Source: Carposina sasakii
Lineage: Eukaryota; Arthropoda; Insecta; Lepidoptera; Carposinidae
Assembly (NCBI GenBank): GCA_014607495.2
Contig: CP053150.1
Span: 14,280,495-14,344,494 of the forward strand
Length of the DNA stretch: 64,000 nucleotides
Direction of reading: 5' to 3'
Below the pieces are notes generated by a model. The model had not been told where the DNA came from and ran no database searches. It saw only the letters and a list, made by a program, of their open reading frames with translations. Positions 31,591 through 43,300 of the stretch are shown here, one piece after another. The translations under genes were made by a program, and so were the position numbers. How positions within the stretch are numbered: position 1 is the stretch's first letter; each line of letters starts with the position of its first letter.

Positions 31591-32173
31591 TTCATCGTCA
31601 GTCCTGAGATTCCTCGTCATGAAGAACCGTCCGTCGGGAAAAGCTGGAGAGTAACGATACTATGATGGTGCAAGCATTTTTTTGTAGTAGGTACATAAAT
31701 AGATTTTAAGTAGGTAGGTATAATGTTTTATGAACTTGTGTTAACAGTTTTATTTTACAGGTGAGCTGCAACAAAAGTATGTACCTACTATCTAATGAAT
31801 AAAACCAGAGCCCGACATTTTCAAAATGACTTCTCTTATCTCAAATTTTATTTGTTTATAGTCGAACAAGAGAATCATCTCGCAAGCCATTTATCGAAGT
31901 TTTAAATGTGGAAAAAAATTTCATGTTAAGTCTACTGCTATTTTCATTAAATTCACTCTAGACATGAAATTATCCGGTACCAACACCGGTTTATTTATTT
32001 ATTTATTTTGTCTAAAGAAAATACAGTTTATATGAATTTAATGTTACGTACTTTAATTTTTGATATGAAAATTAATAATTATGTTAGGAAATTAGGTACT
32101 AAGTGTGTATGTAAATTCTTTTCTAATAAATTTTATTTATCTTAGTAAAGTAATGATATGCATTTATAAAATA

Positions 32174-33015
32174 CTAGTGGCCCGCCCTCGCTTCGCTCCG
32201 GTACATGTCAGTAGATAGCTTCGACTTTATATGTAGGTACAGCGGCCCGTGGGAATTTCGGAAAATCCATTCTACTCCCTTGCAGTCCCTAATGAACGTG
32301 CAGGTCCAATTTCAAATTCATATGTATCGCGGTTGTCGTAAAAAAATGAATTCCCGTTTGTCCCCTTCCCGTGGTAATTTCGTTAAATCCGTTCTTAGTA
32401 CTCCCTCGCAGTCCCTAATAAACATACAGGTCTGATTTCAGCTTCATGGGTATAGCGGTTTTCGTGGAAATTTTGAATTCCCGTTTGTCCCCTTCCCGTG
32501 GGAATTTCGGTAAATCTGTTCTTAATGCTTCCCCGCAGCCCCTAATGTACATATATGCCCGATTTTAGCTTTATATGTACAGCTGTTTTTGTAAAAAAAA
32601 ATTAATTCCGTTGGTCCCCTTCCCGTGGAAATTATGGTTTTTAGTGCATCATCGTAGTCCCTAATCCGATCTCAGCTTCATACAAATAGCGGTGTTCATT
32701 AAAATTTGGAATTCCCGTTTGTCCCCTTCCCGTGGGAATTTCAGGAAATCCGTTCTTAGTGCTTCCTCGTAGTCCCTAATGAACATATATGCCCAATTTC
32801 AGCTTCATATGTATAGCGGTTTTCGTAAAAAATATGAATTACCATTTGTCCCCTTCCCGTGAGAATTTCGGGAAATTTTTATAGCCTATGTTTATCCAGG
32901 TCCAATAAGGATTCTAACGGTGAAAGTATTTTTGAAATCGGTCCAGTTGTTTCGGAGCCTATTCGCTGCAAATAAACAAACAATCAAAGTTTACCTCTCA
33001 GTATAGAAGTATAGA
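32174..33015 (-). mobile_element. Helitron with internal tandem repeats, 842 bp
   Basis: On the minus strand it starts TCTATACTTCTATACTGAG and ends GGGCGGGCCACTAG, between A and T (33016/32173). Inside, the block TTTGTCCCCTTCCCGTGGGA recurs about six times at 110-135-bp spacing, followed each time by GTCCCTAAT- and CAGCTTCAT-type segments. No ORF of note. Confidence 0.75.
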
Positions 33016-33714
33016 TATAGAAAAGTATCAAATAATTTTTCAAGGTATGTTCAGAGTTCACAACTGCAAGATATTTTAATTTACCGTGGTCTACTTGTGA
33101 AAAGTTACGCTTGTTCCACTATATCTATGTTTTCTATTCTACTTACGTAGATATCTAACCATTAACTTTCTTATATTTTATTCTTATTCTTTATTGCACA
33201 TACATTTTATTTTCCTAAATTCAAGTAATTTTTTTTTAATGGCAATTTACTGAGATCTTGACGTCACATCCTTATTAGTAATAATATTGCGTTCATTTAT
33301 TTACTTACACTTCGGCTGCGTTCCATTTGTAATAATAACTTGATTACACGGTACTAAATCTTCAACACGATACAATCTAATTTACAATCTGATTTTCCGT
33401 AAACGCAGATTTTATAAATCAAGTCGTAAGAGTCGACTGGCGCCCGTACCCAGATACCAAATCCCTGCCCGTACCCTCATACCCTGCCCGTACCCACATA
33501 CCATGAATTTGGTGAGAGCGAGATAGCTAACTTTAGAACGTCAAATTCACAGAGCTTATAACTACTAGACAAAGTAGGTGTATGTACTTTGCTTATAAAA
33601 TCTGAGTTGGGAATTAGAATAGACGAGTGTTCTCAAGCCTGAGTCTCAAGCTAAGACTGAATGAATTTGCCCTAAAAGAAGTGCTTTGCAATCCCTTTTT
33701 ACACGTGAAGTACA

Positions 33715-34084
33715 TACAGGATGTTTTTTTGTGGCCACCTTTAACGAAGGGTACGTACTCTATACATCAAATAAAGTAAGTTTATGCCAAAAAAGGATTT
33801 TTTTTTTCAATTTTTTTTTTAATTACTTGATCTGGCGAAATTTATTATTTAGTGTTTATGTTAGTTTTTTTATAGACAGATATTAATTATTTCTCGTGAA
33901 AAAATCTTGCTACGCGCGTCTATGTGCATTTATGCAGAAAAACGCAGTCTATTTACTCAACTTTGGACCCTAATATTTGGAAACCAGACACTTCCCAGGT
34001 ATGCTTCCATGGAGAAAAACGATCGTGATGATGAGGAGATTCCGTAGTTTTCGGGAACGTTGACGACCAAAAATCATCCTGTAT
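33715..34084 (+). mobile_element. MITE, GTGGCCACC family, copy 2
   Basis: Starts TACAGGATGTTTTTTTGTGG and ends AAAAATCATCCTGTA. It matches 5994-6381 in the opposite direction and abuts the next copy. Confidence 0.75.
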
Positions 34085-34465
34085 ACAGGGTGTTTTTTCG
34101 TTGCCACTCTAAACGAAGGGTACGTACTCTATAGATCAAATAAAGTAAGTTTTTGCAAAAAAAAAAATGCTGAGACACGATGTTAATTTTTTTGAAAAAA
34201 TAAAAACTTGATCGGGCGAAACTTATAGTGTTCAGTGTTTGTGCTAGTTTTTTCAGATATTAATTATTTCTCGTGAAAAAATCTTGCTACGCGCGATTAT
34301 GTTCATTTAGGTAAGCAGAAAAACGCAGTCTATTTACTCAACTTTAGACCCTAATATCTTGGGAACCAGACACTTCTCAGGTATGCTTTCATGGAGAAAA
34401 ATGATCGTGATGATGAGGAGATTCCGTAGTTTTCGGGAACGTTGACGACCAAAAATCATACTGTA
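34083..34465 (+). mobile_element. MITE, GTGGCCACC family, copy 3
   Basis: Starts TACAGGGTGTTTTTTCGTTG and ends AAAAATCATACTGTA, sharing the TA with copy 2. The two copies have the same orientation. Confidence 0.75.
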
Positions 34466-34589
34466 TACTTGCATGTCTAGTCATTACATGGCTCTGTGAA
34501 TTTTTTCGCGTAAATGTGTGACATCTCGCTCTCTCCAAGTTCATGCATGTTTCCGTAGGCTATAAGCTAACAACTTGACACTGCTAATT

Positions 34590-34690
34590 TACATCCGATC
34601 CCACTATGCTAAACGTGACTTTGGGATCTCCTTTATGATGCTGCAGTTTTGGCTATCCCATTTCGGGTACACAACTGTGTGTATATTATT
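34590..34690 (+). repeat. Interspersed repeat, 'GATCTCCTTTATGATGCTGCAG' family
   Basis: The best preserved copy of the family found near 2787, 5785 and 16100: TGGGATCTCCTTTATGATGC then CATTTCGGGTACACAACTGT. Confidence 0.55.
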
Positions 34691-34808
34691 ATATGTAGGT
34701 AGGTGATGTATGAATGCATGCAAAACGACCATCAATTTACAATGGGGCCATCATTTTCATGTAAATGTGATTGTGTTTGAAATTGTAATCTATACTCATG
34801 ATGCTCAT

Positions 34809-35440
34809 AAGGCAGGCCGCAGACGTCCGGTTTCCTGATCAGGAATTCAGATCCGGAAACCTGAATGCTCTGCTTACATACAAAATGTTCAACAAGGCGC
34901 ACACTGTTCTTATTTTTCAGAACGGAAAAAAACCGGACATCCGGTTCAGTGCGTTCGGGTTGTAAGAACGGGAAAAACCTAATGACGTCATCCCGAACGC
35001 AGTGCCCGCGTACATTTTGGCTCGTCCGCCGCACACTCACGGAAATTTTCAATCTGAACCGCGCGAGCCTTGTACCGAGTTGCCGTGTCGACCCGTGGTC
35101 GTCGTCGTAGGTAACCAAATGTATGTAACCTAAAATTAAACAATGGCGGCGGAAAAATATCTATGCATATGAGGTATTAATAATGCAGACTACCATAATA
35201 GAGACGTAAAGGACTTGGCTTTGGAGCTGAAAATGCAGTAGCAGTCAATTCGTCTTCGTCGTTCATGATGTGTGCTTGCACAAGCATCTCTACAAGTTTT
35301 TGGCTCCGTGATCTTTGTACTGGTCTTAAAAAAATCTGAATGAAAAAACCGGGATGGTTTGCGCTAGTCATCAGGAATTCGGGATCTGAATTCCTGATCA
35401 CGAAACCGTATCAGGAAACCGGATGTCTGCGGCCTGCCTT
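34809..35440 (-). mobile_element. Non-autonomous TIR transposon, PIF/Harbinger-like
   Basis: Ends AAGGCAGGCCGCAGACGTCC and the inverted GTCTGCGGCCTGCCTT; further inward GATCAGGAATTCAGATCC is repeated in inverted form. The minus strand carries a short open segment starting MNDEDELTATAFSAPKPSPL that could be the first codons of a lost transposase. Family assignment rests on end structure and is tentative. Confidence 0.6.
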
Positions 35441-35494
35441 ATAACCACTAAGCTCGTGTATAAACCAGTATAGTTTCGCCCCGTTTACCCTCCT

Positions 35495-36025
35495 TGGATT
35501 TGGCGGGAAAACCTGAAAAAGAGCGGGTGTAATTTTTACTACCAACAATTTTTTACTAACAACTTACTTAGGTACATATCTACATTTATACCTAAACAGA
35601 AATACGAAAGTAAGTTTGTCTGTTACTTCTTTATTATTTTTTTTTATAGTTTATCCCGAAGGAAAGGCAAGGGGAATTAAGCCCATACAGCCATTGTCTT
35701 TAGTAAATGATTTCTGAATTTATGAGGGATGATATTGATGATGATGAATGGAAACGTCGGGAAAATCCTCAAGAACAAGTGTAAAGTTAGTCAAAATGAA
35801 AAATTATTGCAGAAACAACTTACATGCGCCCATGAAGAGATCGTAATCCGGCTAAAGTTTTATTCCGCTTACCTGCGTATAAAACCATGCACACGCACTA
35901 GATTCACATCACAAGTAATCAAAATATAACTTATCTACCAGAAAACATCACATGCAAGCCATTCACAAATAATTTTTGATTTTCACAAGAAAATTACACC
36001 TGCACCCTTCCAGCTTTTCCCGCCG
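35495..36025 (-). repeat. Two pieces of the 0.4-kb retroposon
   Basis: A 45-bp head (GGCGGGAAAACC..., 35495-35540) on the plus strand precedes a nearly full copy on the minus strand (35642-36025). Confidence 0.65.
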
Positions 36026-36245
36026 TGTGGTTTACACAACAAATCTTCATGATTTTTTTTCATACTATGTTATAGGATAACGACAGTTACATTTTGTAGA
36101 CCACGCAGACGAATATTGTTAGAAAATACTTGTGATATGAAGTGATTGATTTTAGCCTACGTGCATGATTTTTTTGCAGGTATTGTAGGTTGATTAACTC
36201 AACGGATTATGATTTCTACGTAGGCCCATGATCGCGCATGTAATT

Positions 36246-36670
36246 TTTTTTTCTCTAATTTAATCTGCAATCAGCTCTAGCTATAAGCAGGTTTGTTGAG
36301 GAATGTTGTCAGTTAGAGGGTGTCCTTCAGTAAGGACATCTCCTCTTTGTACACAAGTGTAGCCTATATTGCCAATATGTCCTTTCGCTTCAGCCTTTTC
36401 TTGTAGCTTCAAGTTGTCAGCTTAGCAGCCAATGCATTGGGATGTTGCTCCAGCCTCCCCTGATATGTCTCTGTTGACTTTAGAATTTCCTCCTTCAGAG
36501 TGTTCATTTTAAGGTGATGGTGTAGCTCTGTGTTTGTAGTGAACCATGGGGCATTGCATAAGTTTCTAAGTATCATGTTTTGCATTCGTTGTAGTATTGT
36601 GATATTGGAGTTGCTTGCGCTGCCCCATAGCTGTATGCCATACATCCAGACAGGTTTAAGTATATACTCT
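36246..36670 (-). pseudogene. Jockey-type LINE 3' fragment
   Basis: The minus strand encodes KPVWMYGIQLWGSASNSNIT then LQRMQNMILRNLCNAPWFT and HPNALAAKLTT with stop near 36409. This is the typical C-terminus of Jockey/BS-like RT proteins. A 3' UTR and a poly(A) tract (Ts at 36247-36253) follow. Confidence 0.75.
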
Positions 36671-37318
36671 TATATATAAGCAATTTATTATCATTTAATA
36701 ATTAGTATCTTTTAGCTATTTATAAATTATCTAGATGTTTCCAGATGGAAACAATGATTTATATTATTATCATTTATTTTACTTAGGTACTTAACCATCA
36801 TAAACTGAGAAATAATTTTACGTACCTAGGTATGTATGTCAGAGACAGACTGACTGCATTGCATGGTGAATGGATGGAGTCGGATGCACAGACTAAAGCT
36901 GTTACCAAACGTTCCGATTTGGCTGGAGCCGACCACCCGATCACGACCAAAACGGAAAGTGTATAGGGTGGTCGGTCCGACATAATTAATAAGTAGAGAG
37001 ATATGGTCGGATGGATGGACGTAGCTTCCTTTGTGCTTCCTTTAAAAATAAAAACCTTCCCCCCCCGACCCTGCATGGACAAGTTTTCCCCCTCTTTCTA
37101 CGAGTTTTCCCTGTTTTCCTCCGGTTATCCTTCCATAGTGGGGTCGACTACTAAAGCTAAGCTTTAGTTAGAGGTGCTTAACTACGTACCTATGTCTTTT
37201 CGAATCGGATACTAGAAGGGAAAAACAAATGAAAATTTAAGAACATTTTCATTGCATTGCATTTGTTTCTTGAAAAATGAGGTGTGGTTAACACCGTGAT
37301 CGCAGTCAACTGTCGAAT

Positions 37319-40300
37319 ATGTTTAGAAGCCGAGGTGATGTTGTTTATAAATGTACGGTGCGACTTTTAGAGGATACTGAAATATTGGAATGTGAATTTC
37401 ATGTAAGTAATGACTCCTGTAAAAATTTAAGTCATGTAGTTTACTAGATTTTAATAGTTTACTGTTTATTGCAGCCTAGTTACAAAGGAAAATATCTTTT
37501 GGAATATGTGTGCCAGCAGCTTAATCTTACAGAAACCGATTACTTCGGGCTTCGATATGTGGACGCAGGGGCTCAAAGGGTGCGTACACAACATAGTCAT
37601 TAACTTTTACACTGTTAAAAATATTTTAATTTGCTTAATTAAATTATAAATCTATGGACAATCTGGCAGACTGGTCCTATACAATAAACATCACAATCAA
37701 CGAAATTAATAAACAAGTGTCCAATCTCTAGCATGGTACATCTTGAAATACAATTCCGATGTACATAGTTTAACCGAAAGAACTAAAAAGTTTTCCTTAA
37801 CTAAACCTCTTGAACATCTCTTGAGTTAAAATAATCAATGCAAAAGTTTAAAATAATGTAGGTAAAGATTTTTAAATTTTTGGTATATTCTTGGATCAGA
37901 AAGAAAGCTCATTTGTATTAAGAAACATGTTCCTTTGATTAAACCAAGTCATGTCTGATACTAGGCCAGAAAATTAATTATCTCATTTCTAGATTTGTGC
38001 TTATTATGTCCAACAATTATTTTTATTTTACTTTATAGATATTAGGGATGAAAAAAGCCACTTCACATATGTACTCTATTTGATGCATATAAGCTACCTA
38101 CTTCTTCATTTACATTATTTAAACATTTGCTGAACCTAATTTAATATGGAAATAATATATTGCAAAGGTTATAATATAATCATAGATATCATTACAGCTA
38201 ACAATGTAACGATACCAATCTATCGGCATCACCGGTAATATAAGAGCTGATATCCAGCCATTCGAAACTGCAGGCCTGATACAAAATGATTTGCGTAACA
38301 GGTTATCTGCTGATAATTTTAATAAACTTTGTTTTCTTAACAAAAATTGTTTATTGGTCTGTTTGTGTGCACACATTAATTTCTCTTTCGCGATTGGTTT
38401 GCTGGAAGAAATCTCTTTTAGAGACAGGCACGCCTTTGTACATTTTCTTTGTCACATTTGCTTTACTGTGTACAATAAAGCATTAGCAAAGGTTATAATA
38501 TAATCATACATATCATTACAGCATTGGCTGCATATGGCAAAGCTGATATTAAAACAAGTGAAAGGTAAGATTTTTTGGGTTGCATAATTCAACTCTCTTT
38601 AGAGTGGTAATGTATATTATATAAGTATATAATAAATTTATTTATGTAAATTTTATAATACATAATGTATTTATTAATAATTTTATATCCTATCTATCGC
38701 TATCGCATTGGACTAATGTCTGTAATGATGGTGAGAAGGGAGGAATAAATAAGTAAAAAAAAACTTCTCCACTAAATTAAACAGGTCTAATATGTAAATA
38801 GTCAGTTAATACTTAACCATTTTTGACTTATATAATTCTTTATTCATATTTTTTAAAAGAAATGTACTTGTTTGTTTTTCAGATGCTTCACCGATATTAT
38901 TTAGTTTTCGTGTGAAGTTTTACCCTCCAAATCCATTATTACTAAAGGAAGATGCTACTAGATTCCAAATATATCTACAGCTAAAGAGAGATTTACTACA
39001 TGGAAGGCTCTACTGTACTTCTAATGAGGCCGCGATGCTGGGAGCCCTTATTATTCAAAGTAATTTAAAATAGAATATGTATAGAACACTTTTTGAAAAA
39101 TTTTGTGCCCAATTTATATTTTTCATAACAATTAAAACACAACAGTTAGAGTAAATTTATTTCAGTGTTTGCTAGCCATTCAACCATAAGATCTGAATAA
39201 AAAGTGTAATTATGTCTGGTTCCTCTGTCCGTCAGTGTTTTATTATGATCACAGTACATAAGTAAGTGCATTTTTATTTAATATTTTACAGTTGAACTTG
39301 GTGATTACGATCCTAACATCCACGTCGGAAACTACGTCACGGAAATGCGGTTGCTGCTGAGACAAACAGATGCCATTGAGGGTAGAATACAGGTATGTAT
39401 TGCTAAAAATTATCCTATTTAAAATTATTCTCACAAAATTAAGATTATTGAATTTTATAAATTTGATTTTTAAGAATCCATATTAGTAGCTCAGAGGATA
39501 ATCCTTATAAATCAGGGGTTCCTAAATTTATTTTCTCATAGACCCCTTTCAAGAGTTAACTTTATATATTATAACGTTCTGGTGGACCCCCTACAGGCCT
39601 ACACCACATACATAGTTGTGAAACCTCAATTTTTTCACGCCATCGTAGACCCCCATCGCGTCCTGTGGACCCCTGGTGATCCACCTGGACCACTTTGGGA
39701 ACCACTGCTTTAAATAAATAATGTCTTTGTAGGAATTGCATAGAGAGCCTGTAGAAGAGACACCGGGAGGTGGGGGTGGTGTTAAGGGTATGACCACACA
39801 GGAGGCTGAGCGGACTTTTTTGAAGATAGCGTGCCAGTTGGACACTTATGGGGTTGATCCACACCCTGTGAAGGTAAACCCTATTCTATTATAACCTTTG
39901 ACCTCTATGCTGATACATTGTTCATATACAGGATGTAACAGAAAGGGTATGTTAAGCGAAAATGATATGTAAATAGACCGTTATAGAGAACCTATTTCCA
40001 AAATTTGAGACTCGAAATCACATGTTTATTTTTCAAAATTGTATGAACATTCTTAAGTTGTTTAGAAATTCTCCATACTAGCTGCGAAGTTAAACATGTG
40101 ATTTCGAGTCTGAAATTTTGTAGATAGGTTCTTTTTAGTGGGCTATTTACATAGCTTCTCGCTTAACATACCCCTTTTGTTACACCCTGTATAAAAAGTA
40201 ATTTTTACTGAAAATGATTAAACTAACAATAGTGCACTTTTCACTGGAAATATTTTAATTGCAGGATCACAGAGGCAATCAATTATACCTAGGCATCAAT

Positions 40301-43300
40301 CACAGCGGTATCCTAACATTCCAAGGAGGCAGGAAGACGCATCACTTCAAATGGAATGAGGTGCAGAAGATCAACTTTGAGGGACGCATGTTTATTGTAC
40401 ATCTAAATTACCCTGAGGTATGCTATGTGATATGCTAATGCTATAAATACAACAGTAGTTTTATGTACCTACCAGTTTTACATAAAGGTACATTGAAACA
40501 GTGGAATCCTTTATTTTCATTGATATTGTACTCTATGTAAAGACAACTTTGGTCTTTTAATACCTCATATTCTTTGTAACATAACAATAATTTTTTTTCT
40601 ATGGAAGCACCCCTGGGAAACCACGGGTCTCCAGGATATTAAGGTCCAAAGTTACATTAATATTATCATTTTTTTTACATAAATCCATCTGAAATCGGTT
40701 AACAAACATTTTTTTAATGATACCATGTCAAAATGTTATAATGTTAGTTTTGTAGGTACATTTGTACTTTGAGCATCAAACGAATACATTGCCTGCAATA
40801 AAATGACAGTATTTTTCATATTATTTTTGTAGTTTCCCAGGCTTGGTTTCATAGAAGAAAATGTACATAACCTTACAAAGAATACGAGGTATTAAAAAAA
40901 CATCGTTGTCTTTTTGCACCCTGTTTGAAACACATATACAGGGTATAACAGAAAGGGTATGTTAAGCGAAAAGCTATATAAATAGCCCACTATAGAGAAC
41001 CTATTTCCAAAATTTGAGACTCGAAAACACATTTTTATTTTTCAAGATTGTATGATTATTCCTGAGATATTTAAAAATTCTCCATACTATCGGGAAAAAT
41101 AAACATGTGATTTCGGGTCTCAAATTTTGTGGATAAGTTCTCTACAGTGAGCTATTTACATAGCTTTTCGCTTAACATACCCTTTTTGTTACACCCTGTA
41201 GAAAGTACGAGTGGTAAATCTACAAGTTCTAACTATCCCCTAGTGGTAGAATAGGTGGTGTGAGAGGAGATTGTCCTGTGAGTGCGGTTTGTTTCAGAAG
41301 AAGCACACGGTGGGCTTCAAGTGTCCGAGCGGAGCCGCGTGTCGACACGTGTGGTGCTGCGCAATCGAACAGATGCTTTTCTTCACGTGAGTACCAAATA
41401 CCACCATGCATGATGCCAAATACCACAATGCATTTTACTATATAGTATAATGCAGTGGTACCTTACATTTTCATCGCGAAATTCGCGTATATCGGAGTCC
41501 AAATAAAAACAGTGATAACCAGTGGCGTGGCTAGGGAACTAGGGGCTCTGGGGCAAATAAAAAAATGGGGCCCCACTGCTATCTCAAGTAGTAATTAGAT
41601 TTTGAGGAATTTTTGTTGACTATCTTCTCTACATTGCACGTGACTAGACATTACCAAGAATTTTTGAAGTTTACGAGCCCCATAATGGAAAGACTGCTTA
41701 GATATATGTATAATATATGCGCGAGGGTAGCGAGTGTGAAATTTGTTCTCGTATTTACCACGTAACTTGTAAATTTTCCTTCTTGAAAATTGAAGCTCTA
41801 CCGAGAATTTCTGACCATTGCTAAAACATGAGATAGGTTACAATCGGCTAGACATTACCAAGAATTTTTGGAGTTTACGAGCTCCATAATTATTGAAAAC
41901 TGAAAGACTGCTTAGTATTAGATGCACGAGCGGAGTGATTAATACATAACTCAAGTAAGTTGTCTATTAATTTTTGAGAATTCTGAGCTCCGGGGCCCTG
42001 GTGGTAGACTGCCCCACCTGGCCCTATGGTAGTTACGCCATTGGTGATAACATGTGTATGCATATAATCTAGAAAAATTGTAAAATTTATCTAGTTATTC
42101 GAGTCATATTTTGATTATGCTCTTGCGTAATTACGTGTAAAGGGGAGTGTAAAATTAGCGCGAAAAAAACTAAATTTCCTGAAATTATACCGAATCCGCA
42201 TAAAGCGTGGTATTACTGTATGTATAGGTACCTACTGCAGTCTTCTCCCTACAGTTGTTTATCTATCATAAATGATAGATAATTATGTCGGGAAATAGGA
42301 ATGTACTTTAATTCAGGCTATTTACCGAATGGTCGTTTTTTACATCGTGTCTGAGGTATCTTTAGTTTTGGAATATAAACCAATTTGCACAATTTTATTT
42401 GTGAGTAAATGTAGTTTGAATGAAAATTATCAAGATTATTACCGTGAGAATTATACTTATAAATATACTATAATCTTTAGTTTTGGAATATAAACCAATT
42501 TGCACAATTTTATTTGTGAGTAAATGTAGTTTGAATGACAATTATCAAGATTATTACCATGAGAATTATACTTATAAATATACTATAATCAGGTCCCTAC
42601 AGACATATTGTCTGTAGGTATTAGATTTTACTTTACAAAACACATTCATGAACGTATAATACGGTTAACGATATTCTCTCTGATCAAAAAGTCATAAAAT
42701 ATACAAGTTTATAAATCTATTTGAGTTGATCCTTTGATCGAGTGTTTGTGTATAATAAAAATCTTATGTTTACATGTTTTAATTTTGTACTAAAAACAGC
42801 AAGCATGTATTTCGCTGACCCAATTTTGATCTTTTATAGCTGTATTGTACTACACACTTCGCAGTGTGACAGAATGCTTAATCTTCCTCCTTTTGAATCA
42901 TTATATCCATTTAAAAAACCGCATCTAAAACGGTTGCGTAGTTAAAAAAACTTGTAATTTTAAAGAACTTGACATAGTTACGAGAGTAACGTTTGCAGAC
43001 TGCCGTCGTCGTCGGACGCGTCCGTGTACTCAGGCGGCGGACTGTTCTCGTGGGGCACCAAGTTTAAGTACGTGGGCCGCACTGAGCGGGAGATCCTGCA
43101 GCGGGACGGCCTGCTGCCGATACGTGACTCGCAGGTAAAACGACCTGCAATTTATTACCTACACAGTTCCAAAACAGTTTTAAATCAGTCTTGGGATCGT
43201 AGTGCACCACAAAAAAGACCGTAAAGTGCCTTAAAAACCAAAATAAATTGGTTCATATCCGGCTCGAAGGACCAAAATTTATGTAGGGGCAAAAGTAGAA

